Made by a program: the position numbers and the translations under genes. Below the pieces are notes generated by a model. That model had not been told where the DNA came from. It searched no databases and was given only the letters and a program-made list of their open reading frames with translations. Shown here piece by piece: positions 43,040-50,474 of a DNA stretch of 64,000 nt. The stretch comes from DATJHM01 sp035493895 (GTDB lineage Bacteria > Chloroflexota > Ktedonobacteria > Ktedonobacterales > Ktedonobacteraceae). The number at the start of each line of letters is the position of its first letter. The first letter of the stretch is position 1. The stretch is taken from the NCBI GenBank assembly GCA_035493895.1, contig DATJHM010000147.1, positions 14,033-78,032 of the forward strand. Direction: 5' to 3'.

Positions 43040-43300
43040 ATGCCAGAACAAATTACGAGCCTACAAGCTACCAACATTGCCGATCTCTTAGATCGAGTTC
43101 TCGACAAGGGCGTGGTCATAGTCGGCGATATTAAGATTAATCTGGTCGATATTGAACTTCTGACGATTAAAATAAGATTACTGGTCGCTTCGGTAGATAA
43201 AGCACGCTCTATTGGGATTAACTGGTGGGAGGAAGATCCATTTTTAAAAGCTATCGAACACAAAAAAAGTAGTACGCTCTCAGATGCTCAACGCGAGTGA
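43040..43300 (+). CDS. GvpA-family minor gas vesicle protein (GvpJ/GvpS-like)
   Basis: An 86-residue protein. ADLLDRVLDKGVVIVGDIKINLVDIELLTIKIRLLVASVDKA follows the GvpA helix-strand-strand-helix pattern, but with GDIKINLV in place of AWVRISLV, as in GvpJ, GvpM or GvpS minor proteins found at the vesicle tips. A C-terminal tail of 25 polar residues is extra. GAGAGGAAAG lies before the ATG. It follows the GvpJ-K gene by 117 bases. Confidence 0.88.
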   Translation: MPEQITSLQATNIADLLDRVLDKGVVIVGDIKINLVDIELLTIKIRLLVASVDKARSIGINWWEEDPFLKAIEHKKSSTLSDAQRE

Positions 43301-43932
43301 GCAAGACCATGCTCCCAGCAGAGATGATGGCTGATTACACTGTCAATAACACTTTAAATAGAGAGAAACTCTTCTTTATATCTATCATTTGCGAATTTGA
43401 AATATCAATATTACGAATATAATCGATAAAATAACCCTTAGCCCATCTTTTCCTTGTAACGTTTGCTGGATAATCGACGTTTCTCTTTGAGACAAGCAAC
43501 AATACAGGTGAGCACTTGCCATCTACCGTTCGTTAGCACGACAGGTGGATAGGTTGGCAGTATGACCGTACTCTCGGAGATGACGTTTTTCTCTTGAGAG
43601 AAGGGCTAGCTGTTCATCTGGAAACACGCTGGTAGAGCGAACGGAGACACCCGGTTATATGGCAAGTCGGTCTCCTACACTTGCTTGGGACACTTCAAAT
43701 GGAACTTTAGTAGTTGGTGAAAAGGCTATACTCGAACTAGTGAAGCTTGGGTAAAAGGGTAATGTAGGTAGAGGAAAGGTGCTATCTGCCAGCTTTCTTC
43801 CGACCTCCGTACAAACTTCACTTCCCGGAGATTGTGCCGATTACTCTAATTGTCAAGCTTTCACATCAGGTTGCATAACCTGTCTACGTGATGAGAAGTC
43901 GTTTTGCTTAAAACAAGAGGAGGAACACAATT
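43301..43932 (+). promoter_or_regulatory. Long leader of gvpA with repeated GACGTTT-TCTC elements
   Basis: This 632-base gap holds no supported gene. GACGTTTCTCTTTGAGA (43476) and GACGTTTTTCTCTTGAGA (43582) are 106 bases apart; the second includes a perfect TTCTCT-TG-AGAGAA palindrome. GGAGAC near 43644 pairs with GTCTCC near 43670. A long leader before the major shell gene suggests a separate promoter and post-transcriptional control. Confidence 0.45.
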
Positions 43933-44145
43933 ATGGCCGTAGAAAAATCTATGGCGTCTTCAAGCCTTGTTGAGGTCATTGATCGCATCCTTGACAAAGG
44001 TATCGTAGTAGACGCCTGGGTGAGAATCTCTCTGGTAGGCATCGAGTTATTGTCAATTGAAGTCAGAGCGGTAGTCGCTTCCGTGGAAACCTACCTGAAG
44101 TATGCTGAGGCCATCGGCCTTACTGCTTCTGCTGCCGCTGCCTAA
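43933..44145 (+). CDS. gvpA: Major gas vesicle shell protein GvpA
   Basis: A 70-residue protein that forms the rib of the gas-permeable vesicle wall. The sequence is close to the GvpA consensus: SSLVEVIDRILDKGIVVDAW, RISLVGIELLSIEVR, and ASVETYLKYAEAIGLT. The tail is all Ala/Ser. AGAGGAGGAA gives a strong ribosome site. It has its own long leader and is followed by a series of hairpins, as expected for the most abundant product. Its clean fit argues that the locus makes real vesicles. Confidence 0.98.
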   Translation: MAVEKSMASSSLVEVIDRILDKGIVVDAWVRISLVGIELLSIEVRAVVASVETYLKYAEAIGLTASAAAA

Positions 44146-44192
44146 CCGGTAAGATAATCTCCTTTCGGCATCTTTTCCAGCAGCCAGGTGGC

Positions 44193-44302
44193 TTCTCACC
44201 ATCACATCTGGTGGGAAAGAAGCATTTGGGGAGGTCTCACTCCCTGGTGAAGGGCTTAACTATCCTCTTCTACCAGGGGAGATCTCACCCCCTGGCAGGG
44301 CT
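44193..44302 (+). repeat. Tandem hairpins after gvpA
   Basis: TTCTCACCA (44193-44201) pairs with TGGTGGGAA (44209-44217). Two similar units GGGGAG-TCTCAC-CCCTGG follow at 44228 and 44276; in the second, CCAGGGG (44273) pairs with CCCCCTGG (44288). They could stop or stabilise the gvpA transcript. No T-run is present. Confidence 0.5.
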
Positions 44303-44425
44303 ACGCTACTTTTTGTTCTCTTGCTCTGATGGTAGCTCGTCTCACGGTTCTTGTATGCAGCCTGTTCTCTTATCTAGGATAGATGCTCTGGGACCAATGT
44401 GAGCGTATCGAAAAGGGGTAAAAAC

Positions 44426-44881
44426 ATGGCCAGGCGTGATCAGATGAATACTTTGACTGAGGACATGAAAACTTCTCACGAGAAGCGCAAAGCAACTGTT
44501 GCCGACATCGCCAAAGATGCGCATGAAACTACTGAACGTTTCCATCAGGAACACCAGAAAAGAGCGAGTGACGTAAAGAATACTCTGGAAGCCGACAAGA
44601 AGGAACATGAACAGCGCACCCACGATCTGGAGGAAACTCTGGATACCTCCGAAAAGGAGCGCAAAGAGCAGTTCGCTGCTATGGAGGTGGAGATCAGGGA
44701 GAGCATTGGCTCCATCGGCCAGTATGTCCATAACTTGTTGTCCGGCTTTGCTGATGAGAATCAGCAAACCAGCAACATCTGGCACGGCTATGTCAAATTG
44801 GCCACAAAAAAGCCAGAGCCGAGCAAAAAGGGCAAAAAAACTGACAAGCCGGAAGAGCAAGAGTCCACACACCACAAATGA
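44426..44881 (+). CDS. Coiled-coil protein with 18-residue repeats, candidate GvpC analog
   Basis: A 151-residue, almost fully helical and highly charged protein. Four units of about 18 residues can be aligned: HEKRKATVADIAKDAHET, HQKRASDVKNTLEADKKE, HEQRTHDLEETLDTSEKE and RKEQFAAMEVEIRESIGS, an 11+7 pattern; a seven-residue insert separates the first two. GvpC of cyanobacteria is also a helical repeat protein, with 33-residue units, that lies on the vesicle outside. The position right after gvpA fits such a role, but sequence similarity to GvpC is not shown. The Lys/Glu/His-rich tail looks disordered. AGGGG precedes the ATG at 44426. Confidence 0.7.
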   Translation: MARRDQMNTLTEDMKTSHEKRKATVADIAKDAHETTERFHQEHQKRASDVKNTLEADKKEHEQRTHDLEETLDTSEKERKEQFAAMEVEIRESIGSIGQYVHNLLSGFADENQQTSNIWHGYVKLATKKPEPSKKGKKTDKPEEQESTHHK

Positions 44882-44981
44882 TCTGTCAATGCTGGACGCG
44901 GCCTGACTGCTCACGGCGTGGGTTGCCAGACCGCGCTCTTGCTGTCAATCACGCTAGCTATTGTTTCATAAGGGAGTCACT

Positions 44982-45881
44982 ATGCATAAAACCGAACAAG
45001 GCCTGTCTCTTAGTCCATCTGAAGGGTTCGTAGAGACACCTGCTATCCAGAAAATTGTCGATCGCTCTCTTCTCTACCTGCAAGCTGGTCTCCCCGTTCA
45101 TCTGACTGGCCCTACCGGGACGGGTAAAAGTACTCTGGCTATGCATCTTGCCTCTATCCTCGATCGACCCGTCATGCTGACGTTCGGCGATGAGGAGTTC
45201 GCTACTCCCGATCTGATTGGCGATCGCATTGGCTATCACAGACGCAAACTGATTGACAATTTCATTCACTCCGTTTTGAAAACTGAAGAAGAGGTCTCAG
45301 AACGCTGGGTCGATAATCGCCTTACTACTGCCTGCCGCGAAGGCTTAACTTTCATTTACGACGAGTTTAATCGCTCAAGGCCGGAAGCTAATAATGCCCT
45401 TCTCTCTGTTCTCGAAGAGGGGGTTCTGACTTTGCCCACCTCTGAGGAGGAGGATGGCTATATTGAAGTTCATCCTAACTTCCGCGCCATTTTTACCTCC
45501 AATCCCGATGAATATGCCGGCGTTCACAAAACTCAGGATTCTCTCTTAGATCGGATGGTCACTATTCATTTAGACTATTTCGATGAGGAGACTGAACGCG
45601 CAATTGTCGTTGCCAGAACTGGTATCGCTTATGAGGATGCTGTCAAGATTATCAAGCTGCTGCGCGACTGCCGTAAGCTCCCTGAGTTCCATCATGTGTT
45701 AAGTATCCGTCCCGCAATTACTATTGGTAAGATACTCAATCAGGGCGATTTCCAACGCGATAAAGAAAATCCTCTCCTTGTTGATGTCTGCCTTGATACT
45801 TTAGTCTCACCGCGACATGACGGTAACCATCAAGGAAAAATGAAAGAGTCTGTGATTGGTCTCATTCAAAAACACTTTTAA
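44982..45881 (+). CDS. gvpN: Gas vesicle AAA+ ATPase GvpN
   Basis: A 299-residue MoxR-type AAA+ ATPase. Walker A is GPTGTGKS (43-50), Walker B is TFIYDEFNR, sensor 1 is RAIFTSNPDEY, and the arginine finger region is DSLLDRMV. GvpN promotes vesicle growth to full size in the organisms where it was tested. AAGGGAG precedes the ATG at 44982. A terminator-like hairpin follows the stop, so downstream genes may be a second unit. Confidence 0.95.
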   Translation: MHKTEQGLSLSPSEGFVETPAIQKIVDRSLLYLQAGLPVHLTGPTGTGKSTLAMHLASILDRPVMLTFGDEEFATPDLIGDRIGYHRRKLIDNFIHSVLKTEEEVSERWVDNRLTTACREGLTFIYDEFNRSRPEANNALLSVLEEGVLTLPTSEEEDGYIEVHPNFRAIFTSNPDEYAGVHKTQDSLLDRMVTIHLDYFDEETERAIVVARTGIAYEDAVKIIKLLRDCRKLPEFHHVLSIRPAITIGKILNQGDFQRDKENPLLVDVCLDTLVSPRHDGNHQGKMKESVIGLIQKHF

Positions 45882-45909
45882 TCGCTTCGTCAAAGCTCAC
45901 GCGAGTATC

Positions 45910-45936
45910 ATCGGTGACAAAATACCGATCCTTTTT
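45910..45936 (+). terminator. Terminator after gvpN
   Basis: ATCGGT (45910-45915), loop of 8, ACCGAT (45924-45929), two C, then TTTTT (45932-45936). An outer CGTCAAAG (45888) can pair with CTTTGACG (45984). Confidence 0.55.
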
Positions 45937-46033
45937 CGCTTCCGAGGTGCTCCGTCATCTCATCCTTTTTCTTTTTCCATGAACTTTGACGGACTACCAG
46001 GTGTTTCTACTACTTGCAGAAAGGGAACGATCT

Positions 46034-46342
46034 ATGAGAGCAAAGGGGGCCAGCGATGTTAGAGGGGCCAGCGATGTCAGAGGGCTGCATAATCTGAATA
46101 TGCGCGAGGGGCCGGTTACTGAAAGTAATAAACTTTTGCGCCTTTACCAGCTGTCTGTTGAAAAAGATAGTACTACTAAGAAACTTGAACGTATCAGCGG
46201 ACAAAAGGCGCAAATAGAAGCAAGACTTGCTGAAATTACCGGTACTCTCAATTCTACTGTACATAAGCTCGAAGAGATGGTCAATAAAGTGTCAAGCCAG
46301 AATCAGCAGACGAAATCTCGCAATGCGCACTTTAAATACTAA
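46034..46342 (+). CDS. Small coiled-coil protein of the gas-vesicle locus
   Basis: A 102-residue protein that I cannot assign to a named Gvp family. The N-terminus has a perfect duplication (GASDVR twice) encoded by a tandem DNA repeat. Residues about 30-90 form a coiled coil (LERISGQKAQIEARLAEITG, then VHKLEEMVNKV). AAGGGA lies before the ATG at 46034. Its place directly before the Hsp20 gene suggests an assembly or scaffold role (inference). Confidence 0.7.
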   Translation: MRAKGASDVRGASDVRGLHNLNMREGPVTESNKLLRLYQLSVEKDSTTKKLERISGQKAQIEARLAEITGTLNSTVHKLEEMVNKVSSQNQQTKSRNAHFKY

Positions 46343-46467
46343 GTCAGGATAAACATACCAGATAGCAGATCTGGGAAGTATCTCTTGCCCCTCCAGCTCC
46401 TCTTTACACCTGTATTGTTCAGGGCAAAGAAGAGCTACAGGACAGGAACAATTGAGGAGGAAACGGC

Positions 46468-47022
46468 ATGCCAGAAAAAGCAGACGATCAAAAGAAAAAA
46501 GCTGATCCGTCGAAGGTGGAGATCGATCTGGGTATCGGGAAGTTCTCTTTCAGTGACATGTTTCAAGGGCTCGGCAGTCTCATTGATTTAGCCAATCGCC
46601 TGGAAAAAGAAGGGCTGAGCGAAACAAGGCAGGAACGCGAAATTACCAGTCCTTCGGGCGAGGTCAAGGCTGTCTATGGGGTTTCTGTCAGAAGAGGGGC
46701 CGGTGGCAGACCGACTGTTGAGCCATTTGGCAATGTGCGCAAGACGGCCCAGGGATCTATCGTCGAAGAAGAGAGACAGCCCCTGGTCGATATCTTTGAC
46801 GAAACGGATCATATCCTGATCATTGTTGAGCTGCCAGGCGTCGAGGAGGAGCAGATCCACACTGAAGCCAAAGATGGCACGCTAACGCTCTCGGCGGCTG
46901 GACGCGAGCGCAAATATTCTAAAGTCGTGGATTTGCCCGCAGATGTTGATACCGGCACGCTGACCAGTAAATATAAAAATGGTGTCTTAGAGATAAGGAT
47001 AAGCAAAAAGCAACATGGCTAG
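46468..47022 (+). CDS. Hsp20/alpha-crystallin protein of the gas-vesicle locus (GvpH-like)
   Basis: A 184-residue protein. Residues about 105-184 are a small heat-shock domain: PLVDIFDETDHILIIVELPGV, TLTLSAAGRERKY, and KYKNGVLEIRI (the usual A-x-x-x-n-GVL motif near the end). The N-terminal 100 residues are polar, with a helical stretch FSDMFQGLGSLIDLANRLEKE. Haloarchaeal GvpH is also Hsp20-like and serves gas-vesicle assembly. Its last 8 bases overlap the start of the AAA+ gene, so the two are co-translated. Confidence 0.88.
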   Translation: MPEKADDQKKKADPSKVEIDLGIGKFSFSDMFQGLGSLIDLANRLEKEGLSETRQEREITSPSGEVKAVYGVSVRRGAGGRPTVEPFGNVRKTAQGSIVEEERQPLVDIFDETDHILIIVELPGVEEEQIHTEAKDGTLTLSAAGRERKYSKVVDLPADVDTGTLTSKYKNGVLEIRISKKQHG

Positions 47023-49135
47023 TACGATCACTATTCAACTCAAGGTAGCCGAAGCCAATCCGCGCGATGTCGGCCGGGGGATCGCGCGGGTCGATCCTGA
47101 AGTGATGGCTGAACTGGGCATTGACGCTCCTGGCGAGATTGTGAGCCTGAAAGGCAAACGCGATACGGTGGTCAAAATTATGCCGACCTTTCCAGAGCTT
47201 CGGGGACAGGGTATTGTCCAGATCGACGGTATCATTCGCGAAAATGCTCAGGTAGGCGTTGACGATCCGGTAAAACTTGCCAGAATCAGGGTCGCCGAGG
47301 CGAAAAAGGTCACACTCTCCCCTCTCATGTCTCTTGAGGGTTCGATCGCTGATTCGGCCTATCTCTCACGACAGCTTGCTGATGTCCCTGTCATCCCGGG
47401 CGATAGGGTCCAGATCACTTTTTTGGGCATCAAGAAACAGGATTTTCGCGTGACCAGCGCTCTCCCTTCTGGGCCTGTGCTGATCACACGCCAAACCTCG
47501 ATTTCGGTTGCGGGCGAAGGGAAGGCCACTGAAGCACGCCTGACGTATGAAGATATTGGCGGACTTGGGGATCAGATAAAACGCATTCGGGAGATGATCG
47601 AGCTTCCACTACGCTTCCCTCACATATTTGCCCGCCTGGGCATCGATCCACCCAAAGGCGTTCTTTTGCATGGCCCTCCTGGGGCCGGGAAGACGCTTAT
47701 TGCTAAGGTGATTGCCAATGAGACCGATGCTACGTTCTTCCAGGTCTCCGGCCCGGAGATTATCCACAAATTCTATGGGGAGTCCGAAGCGCATCTCCGC
47801 AGCGTCTTTGAGAAGGCCCGCAAAAATGCGCCTGCCATTTTGTTTTTGGATGAACTTGATGCGATTGCGCCAAAAAGGGAAGAATTAGGCGGGGAAAAGC
47901 AGGTTGAACGCAGGGTTGTCGCCCAGTTGCTGGCTTTAATGGATGGTATGGAGGAGCGCGGGCACGTCATCATTATTGGCGCGACCAATTTGCCCGATAT
48001 CCTCGATCCCGCTCTCCGTCGCCCCGGTCGCTTCGATCGCGAAATCGTGATCCCGATCCCGGATAAATATGGTCGGCAAGAGATTCTGATGATTCACACC
48101 CGGGGCATCCCTCTTGCTGATGACGTTGATCTTGAGCGCATGGCGTTTCTCACGCATGGCTTTGTCGGTGCGGACCTTGCCGCTCTGGTGCGCGAAGCGG
48201 CGATCCATGCCATTCGCCGCATTATGCCTCAGATTGACTTTGAACGCAAAACTTTGCCGGAATCGGCTCTTCTTTCCCTTGAGATAACTATGGAGGATTT
48301 TCTCAATGCCTTACGCGAGATCGAGCCCTCCGCTATTCGTGAGGTCTTTACGGAAATTCCGGAAATAGGCTTTGCCGATGTTGGGGGCCTGGATGATATC
48401 AAGCTGCTCTTAAAGGAGACGGTGAAAGATCCTCTCTATCATCCAGAGGTCTATGCGCGGGTAAATACCAGGCCCGCGAAGGGCATTCTCCTCACTGGTG
48501 AGCCGGGCACGGGCAAGACTCTGCTGGCTAAGGCCATTGCTAAAGAAGCTGAGGTGAATTTTATCGCCATTTCGGGACCAGAGCTGCTCTCCAAATATAT
48601 TGGCGAAAGCGAGCGCGGCGTTCGTGAGGTCTTTAAGAAGGCGCGACAGGCCGCTCCTTGTATTCTGTTTTTTGACGAAATTGAAACGCTGATCCCGCCA
48701 CGCGGCAAGATGATGGGCGATCAGGTGAGCGAGCGGGTTGCCACTCAGTTCTTAACCGAGATGGATGGTATTGAAGAATTGAAGGGCGTACTCGTGCTGG
48801 CAAGCACTAATCGCCCCGATTTGATCGATCCCGCGATGTTGCGACCGGGCCGCTTCGATTTTGTTATCGAGCTGCCAAAGCCTGATCTGAAAACACGCGA
48901 GGAGATCTTTCGCGTCCATACTCGCGGCAAGCCGTTAGGGAAGGGGATTACGCCCGAAGGTCTGGCCCTGGAGTCCGACGCGTTGGTTGGCGCTGATATT
49001 GCCTCTATTTGCCAGAAGGCAAGTTTGCTGGCAATTCGCGAGTTCCTGGCAAGCGGAGAAGAAGATCTCAAGAAGTTGACGATTGAAAAAAGACATTTTG
49101 TGGAGGCAAGAAGAGGTGCAACAACATACCATTAA
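47015..49135 (+). CDS. CDC48/VAT-type double AAA+ ATPase
   Basis: A 706-residue protein with the full CDC48 layout. Residues 1-90 form a double-psi barrel (QLKVAEANPRDVGRGIARVD) with the second N-subdomain to about 170. D1 has GPPGAGKT (about 219), DELDAIAPKR and the R-finger region; D2 has GEPGTGKT (about 494) and DEIETLIPPR. CDC48 proteins pull apart complexes or unfold proteins with ATP. Overlap with the Hsp20 gene in front and the DnaJ zinc-finger gene behind ties it into a chaperone set. In a gas-vesicle locus it could dissolve aggregated GvpA or remodel ribs (inference). Confidence 0.94.
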   Translation: MASTITIQLKVAEANPRDVGRGIARVDPEVMAELGIDAPGEIVSLKGKRDTVVKIMPTFPELRGQGIVQIDGIIRENAQVGVDDPVKLARIRVAEAKKVTLSPLMSLEGSIADSAYLSRQLADVPVIPGDRVQITFLGIKKQDFRVTSALPSGPVLITRQTSISVAGEGKATEARLTYEDIGGLGDQIKRIREMIELPLRFPHIFARLGIDPPKGVLLHGPPGAGKTLIAKVIANETDATFFQVSGPEIIHKFYGESEAHLRSVFEKARKNAPAILFLDELDAIAPKREELGGEKQVERRVVAQLLALMDGMEERGHVIIIGATNLPDILDPALRRPGRFDREIVIPIPDKYGRQEILMIHTRGIPLADDVDLERMAFLTHGFVGADLAALVREAAIHAIRRIMPQIDFERKTLPESALLSLEITMEDFLNALREIEPSAIREVFTEIPEIGFADVGGLDDIKLLLKETVKDPLYHPEVYARVNTRPAKGILLTGEPGTGKTLLAKAIAKEAEVNFIAISGPELLSKYIGESERGVREVFKKARQAAPCILFFDEIETLIPPRGKMMGDQVSERVATQFLTEMDGIEELKGVLVLASTNRPDLIDPAMLRPGRFDFVIELPKPDLKTREEIFRVHTRGKPLGKGITPEGLALESDALVGADIASICQKASLLAIREFLASGEEDLKKLTIEKRHFVEARRGATTYH

Positions 49136-49409
49136 CTGTGCCTTCTGTCTCGGGACCGGCAAACATCCCCATTTTATGAAGGAAATTTGCCCGGTATGCA
49201 AGGGCGTGGGTAGCCATCGGGTGAAAGGGAAGTATATGCCCTGTGGCGAGTGCCACCAGACCGGGCAAAAAAGCGGGACGGTCCTGACATGTTACATGTG
49301 TGGTGGCTTAGGTGAAATTCCTGACACACGAGACATTATGAAACAGGCGCGACAAGAGATACGCAAAGGCCGGAGGATGCTGGAGGAAGAAAAACATCCG
49401 ACACGCTGA
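49116..49409 (+). CDS. DnaJ-type four-repeat zinc-finger protein
   Basis: A 97-residue protein. Four CxxCxGxG-type repeats are present: CAFCLGTG, CPVCKGVG, CGECHQTG and CYMCGGLG, which together bind two zinc ions in DnaJ. There is no J-domain or substrate-binding domain. The start is taken as GTG at 49116, with GGAGG nine bases ahead; TTG at 49083 is an alternative. It overlaps the AAA+ gene by 20 bases. The J-domain is on the next protein, so the locus appears to encode a DnaJ split in two. Confidence 0.85.
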   Translation: MQQHTINCAFCLGTGKHPHFMKEICPVCKGVGSHRVKGKYMPCGECHQTGQKSGTVLTCYMCGGLGEIPDTRDIMKQARQEIRKGRRMLEEEKHPTR

Positions 49410-49472
49410 ATGGAAAGATAGCTCACATACATCAGATTTCGAGCGTTTGCAATGTACTGCAAAGGGGAAACC

Positions 49473-50474
49473 ATGAACGACGGCATATATATTTACGGCG
49501 TCATTAAAGCGAACAGCCCGCAAGAGTTTGGGGAGATTGGCATTGGTGACAACGGCAATTCCCATGTTCGGACTATCGGGTTTAAAGATATCGCGGCTGT
49601 GGTCTCCAACAGTCCGCTGATGGTCTATGACTCCCTGGCCAAAGAAAAAGTCGTGAAAGATCTGGCTGTCCACCAGCTGGTCACTGAAAAAGTGATGGAG
49701 CGCTTTGCCATCGTCCCTGTGAAATTTGGGACGATGGCGGAGACCAGCGATGAGGTCATCCACTATCTGGAAGAAGGCTATGCTTTGCTTTGCCATGAAC
49801 TGAGTCAGGTGGAGGGGAAAATTGAGCTGAATGTCGCTGCCTGGTGGGAATTACCAAAAATCCTTGCGGTTATTTCTCATCAGAATGACGAGATCCGGGA
49901 AAAACAACAGAATCTCGCATCGAAAGGCGAACAGGCAGATATCTATGAGAAAGTTCTCTTTGGCCAGCTCATTGCGAAAGCCTTGCAGGAAGAAAAAGCT
50001 CGCTATCAGCAACTGATTATGCAAACTCTTGCTCAGGGCATGGAAAATGTCTGTCTGCATCATATGGCAAGCGATGAAATTATCTTCAGCGCCGCTTTTC
50101 TGCTGGAGAAGCAGCGCGAGGGTTCTTTTCACGACACCGTCCAGACGCTCAATCAAACCCTGGAAGATACGGTCAATTTTCGCGTGGTCGGCCCTCTTCC
50201 GCCATATAGTTTCTCCACGATCCTTTTTGAAAAGCTTACGCCAGAAAGCATCGAAGCAGCGAAAGAGGTCCTTGGTTTAACTGGAGAGGTAACGGATAAA
50301 ACGCTCCGCGATGCTTATCTCCAGCTCGCCAAAAAATATCACCCCGACAAAAATAAGGGCGAAGAAACGCCAGAATTTCAGCAGATCCATACCGCGTACA
50401 CAACCCTGAAAAGCTTCGTTGAGAACGGACCGATACGTGTAGAAGTGTACAAATGGCAGAAGGATGTTTCATGA
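49473..50474 (+). CDS. GvpF/L protein fused to a C-terminal J-domain
   Basis: A 333-residue protein. Residues 1-245 are GvpF/L (IYIYGVIKANSPQEFGEIGI, AIVPVKFGTMA, KIELNVAAWWE, FSAAFLLEKQREGSF and GPLPPYSF). Residues about 262-320 are a J-domain (AKEVLGLTGEVTDKTLRDAY, HPD at 290-292 in KYHPDKNKG, and FQQIHTAYTTLKS). J-domains activate Hsp70, so this would bring Hsp70 to nascent vesicle parts. AAAGGGG precedes the ATG at 49473. Its stop overlaps the next start as ATGA. I know of no described GvpF-J fusion. Confidence 0.93.
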   Translation: MNDGIYIYGVIKANSPQEFGEIGIGDNGNSHVRTIGFKDIAAVVSNSPLMVYDSLAKEKVVKDLAVHQLVTEKVMERFAIVPVKFGTMAETSDEVIHYLEEGYALLCHELSQVEGKIELNVAAWWELPKILAVISHQNDEIREKQQNLASKGEQADIYEKVLFGQLIAKALQEEKARYQQLIMQTLAQGMENVCLHHMASDEIIFSAAFLLEKQREGSFHDTVQTLNQTLEDTVNFRVVGPLPPYSFSTILFEKLTPESIEAAKEVLGLTGEVTDKTLRDAYLQLAKKYHPDKNKGEETPEFQQIHTAYTTLKSFVENGPIRVEVYKWQKDVS

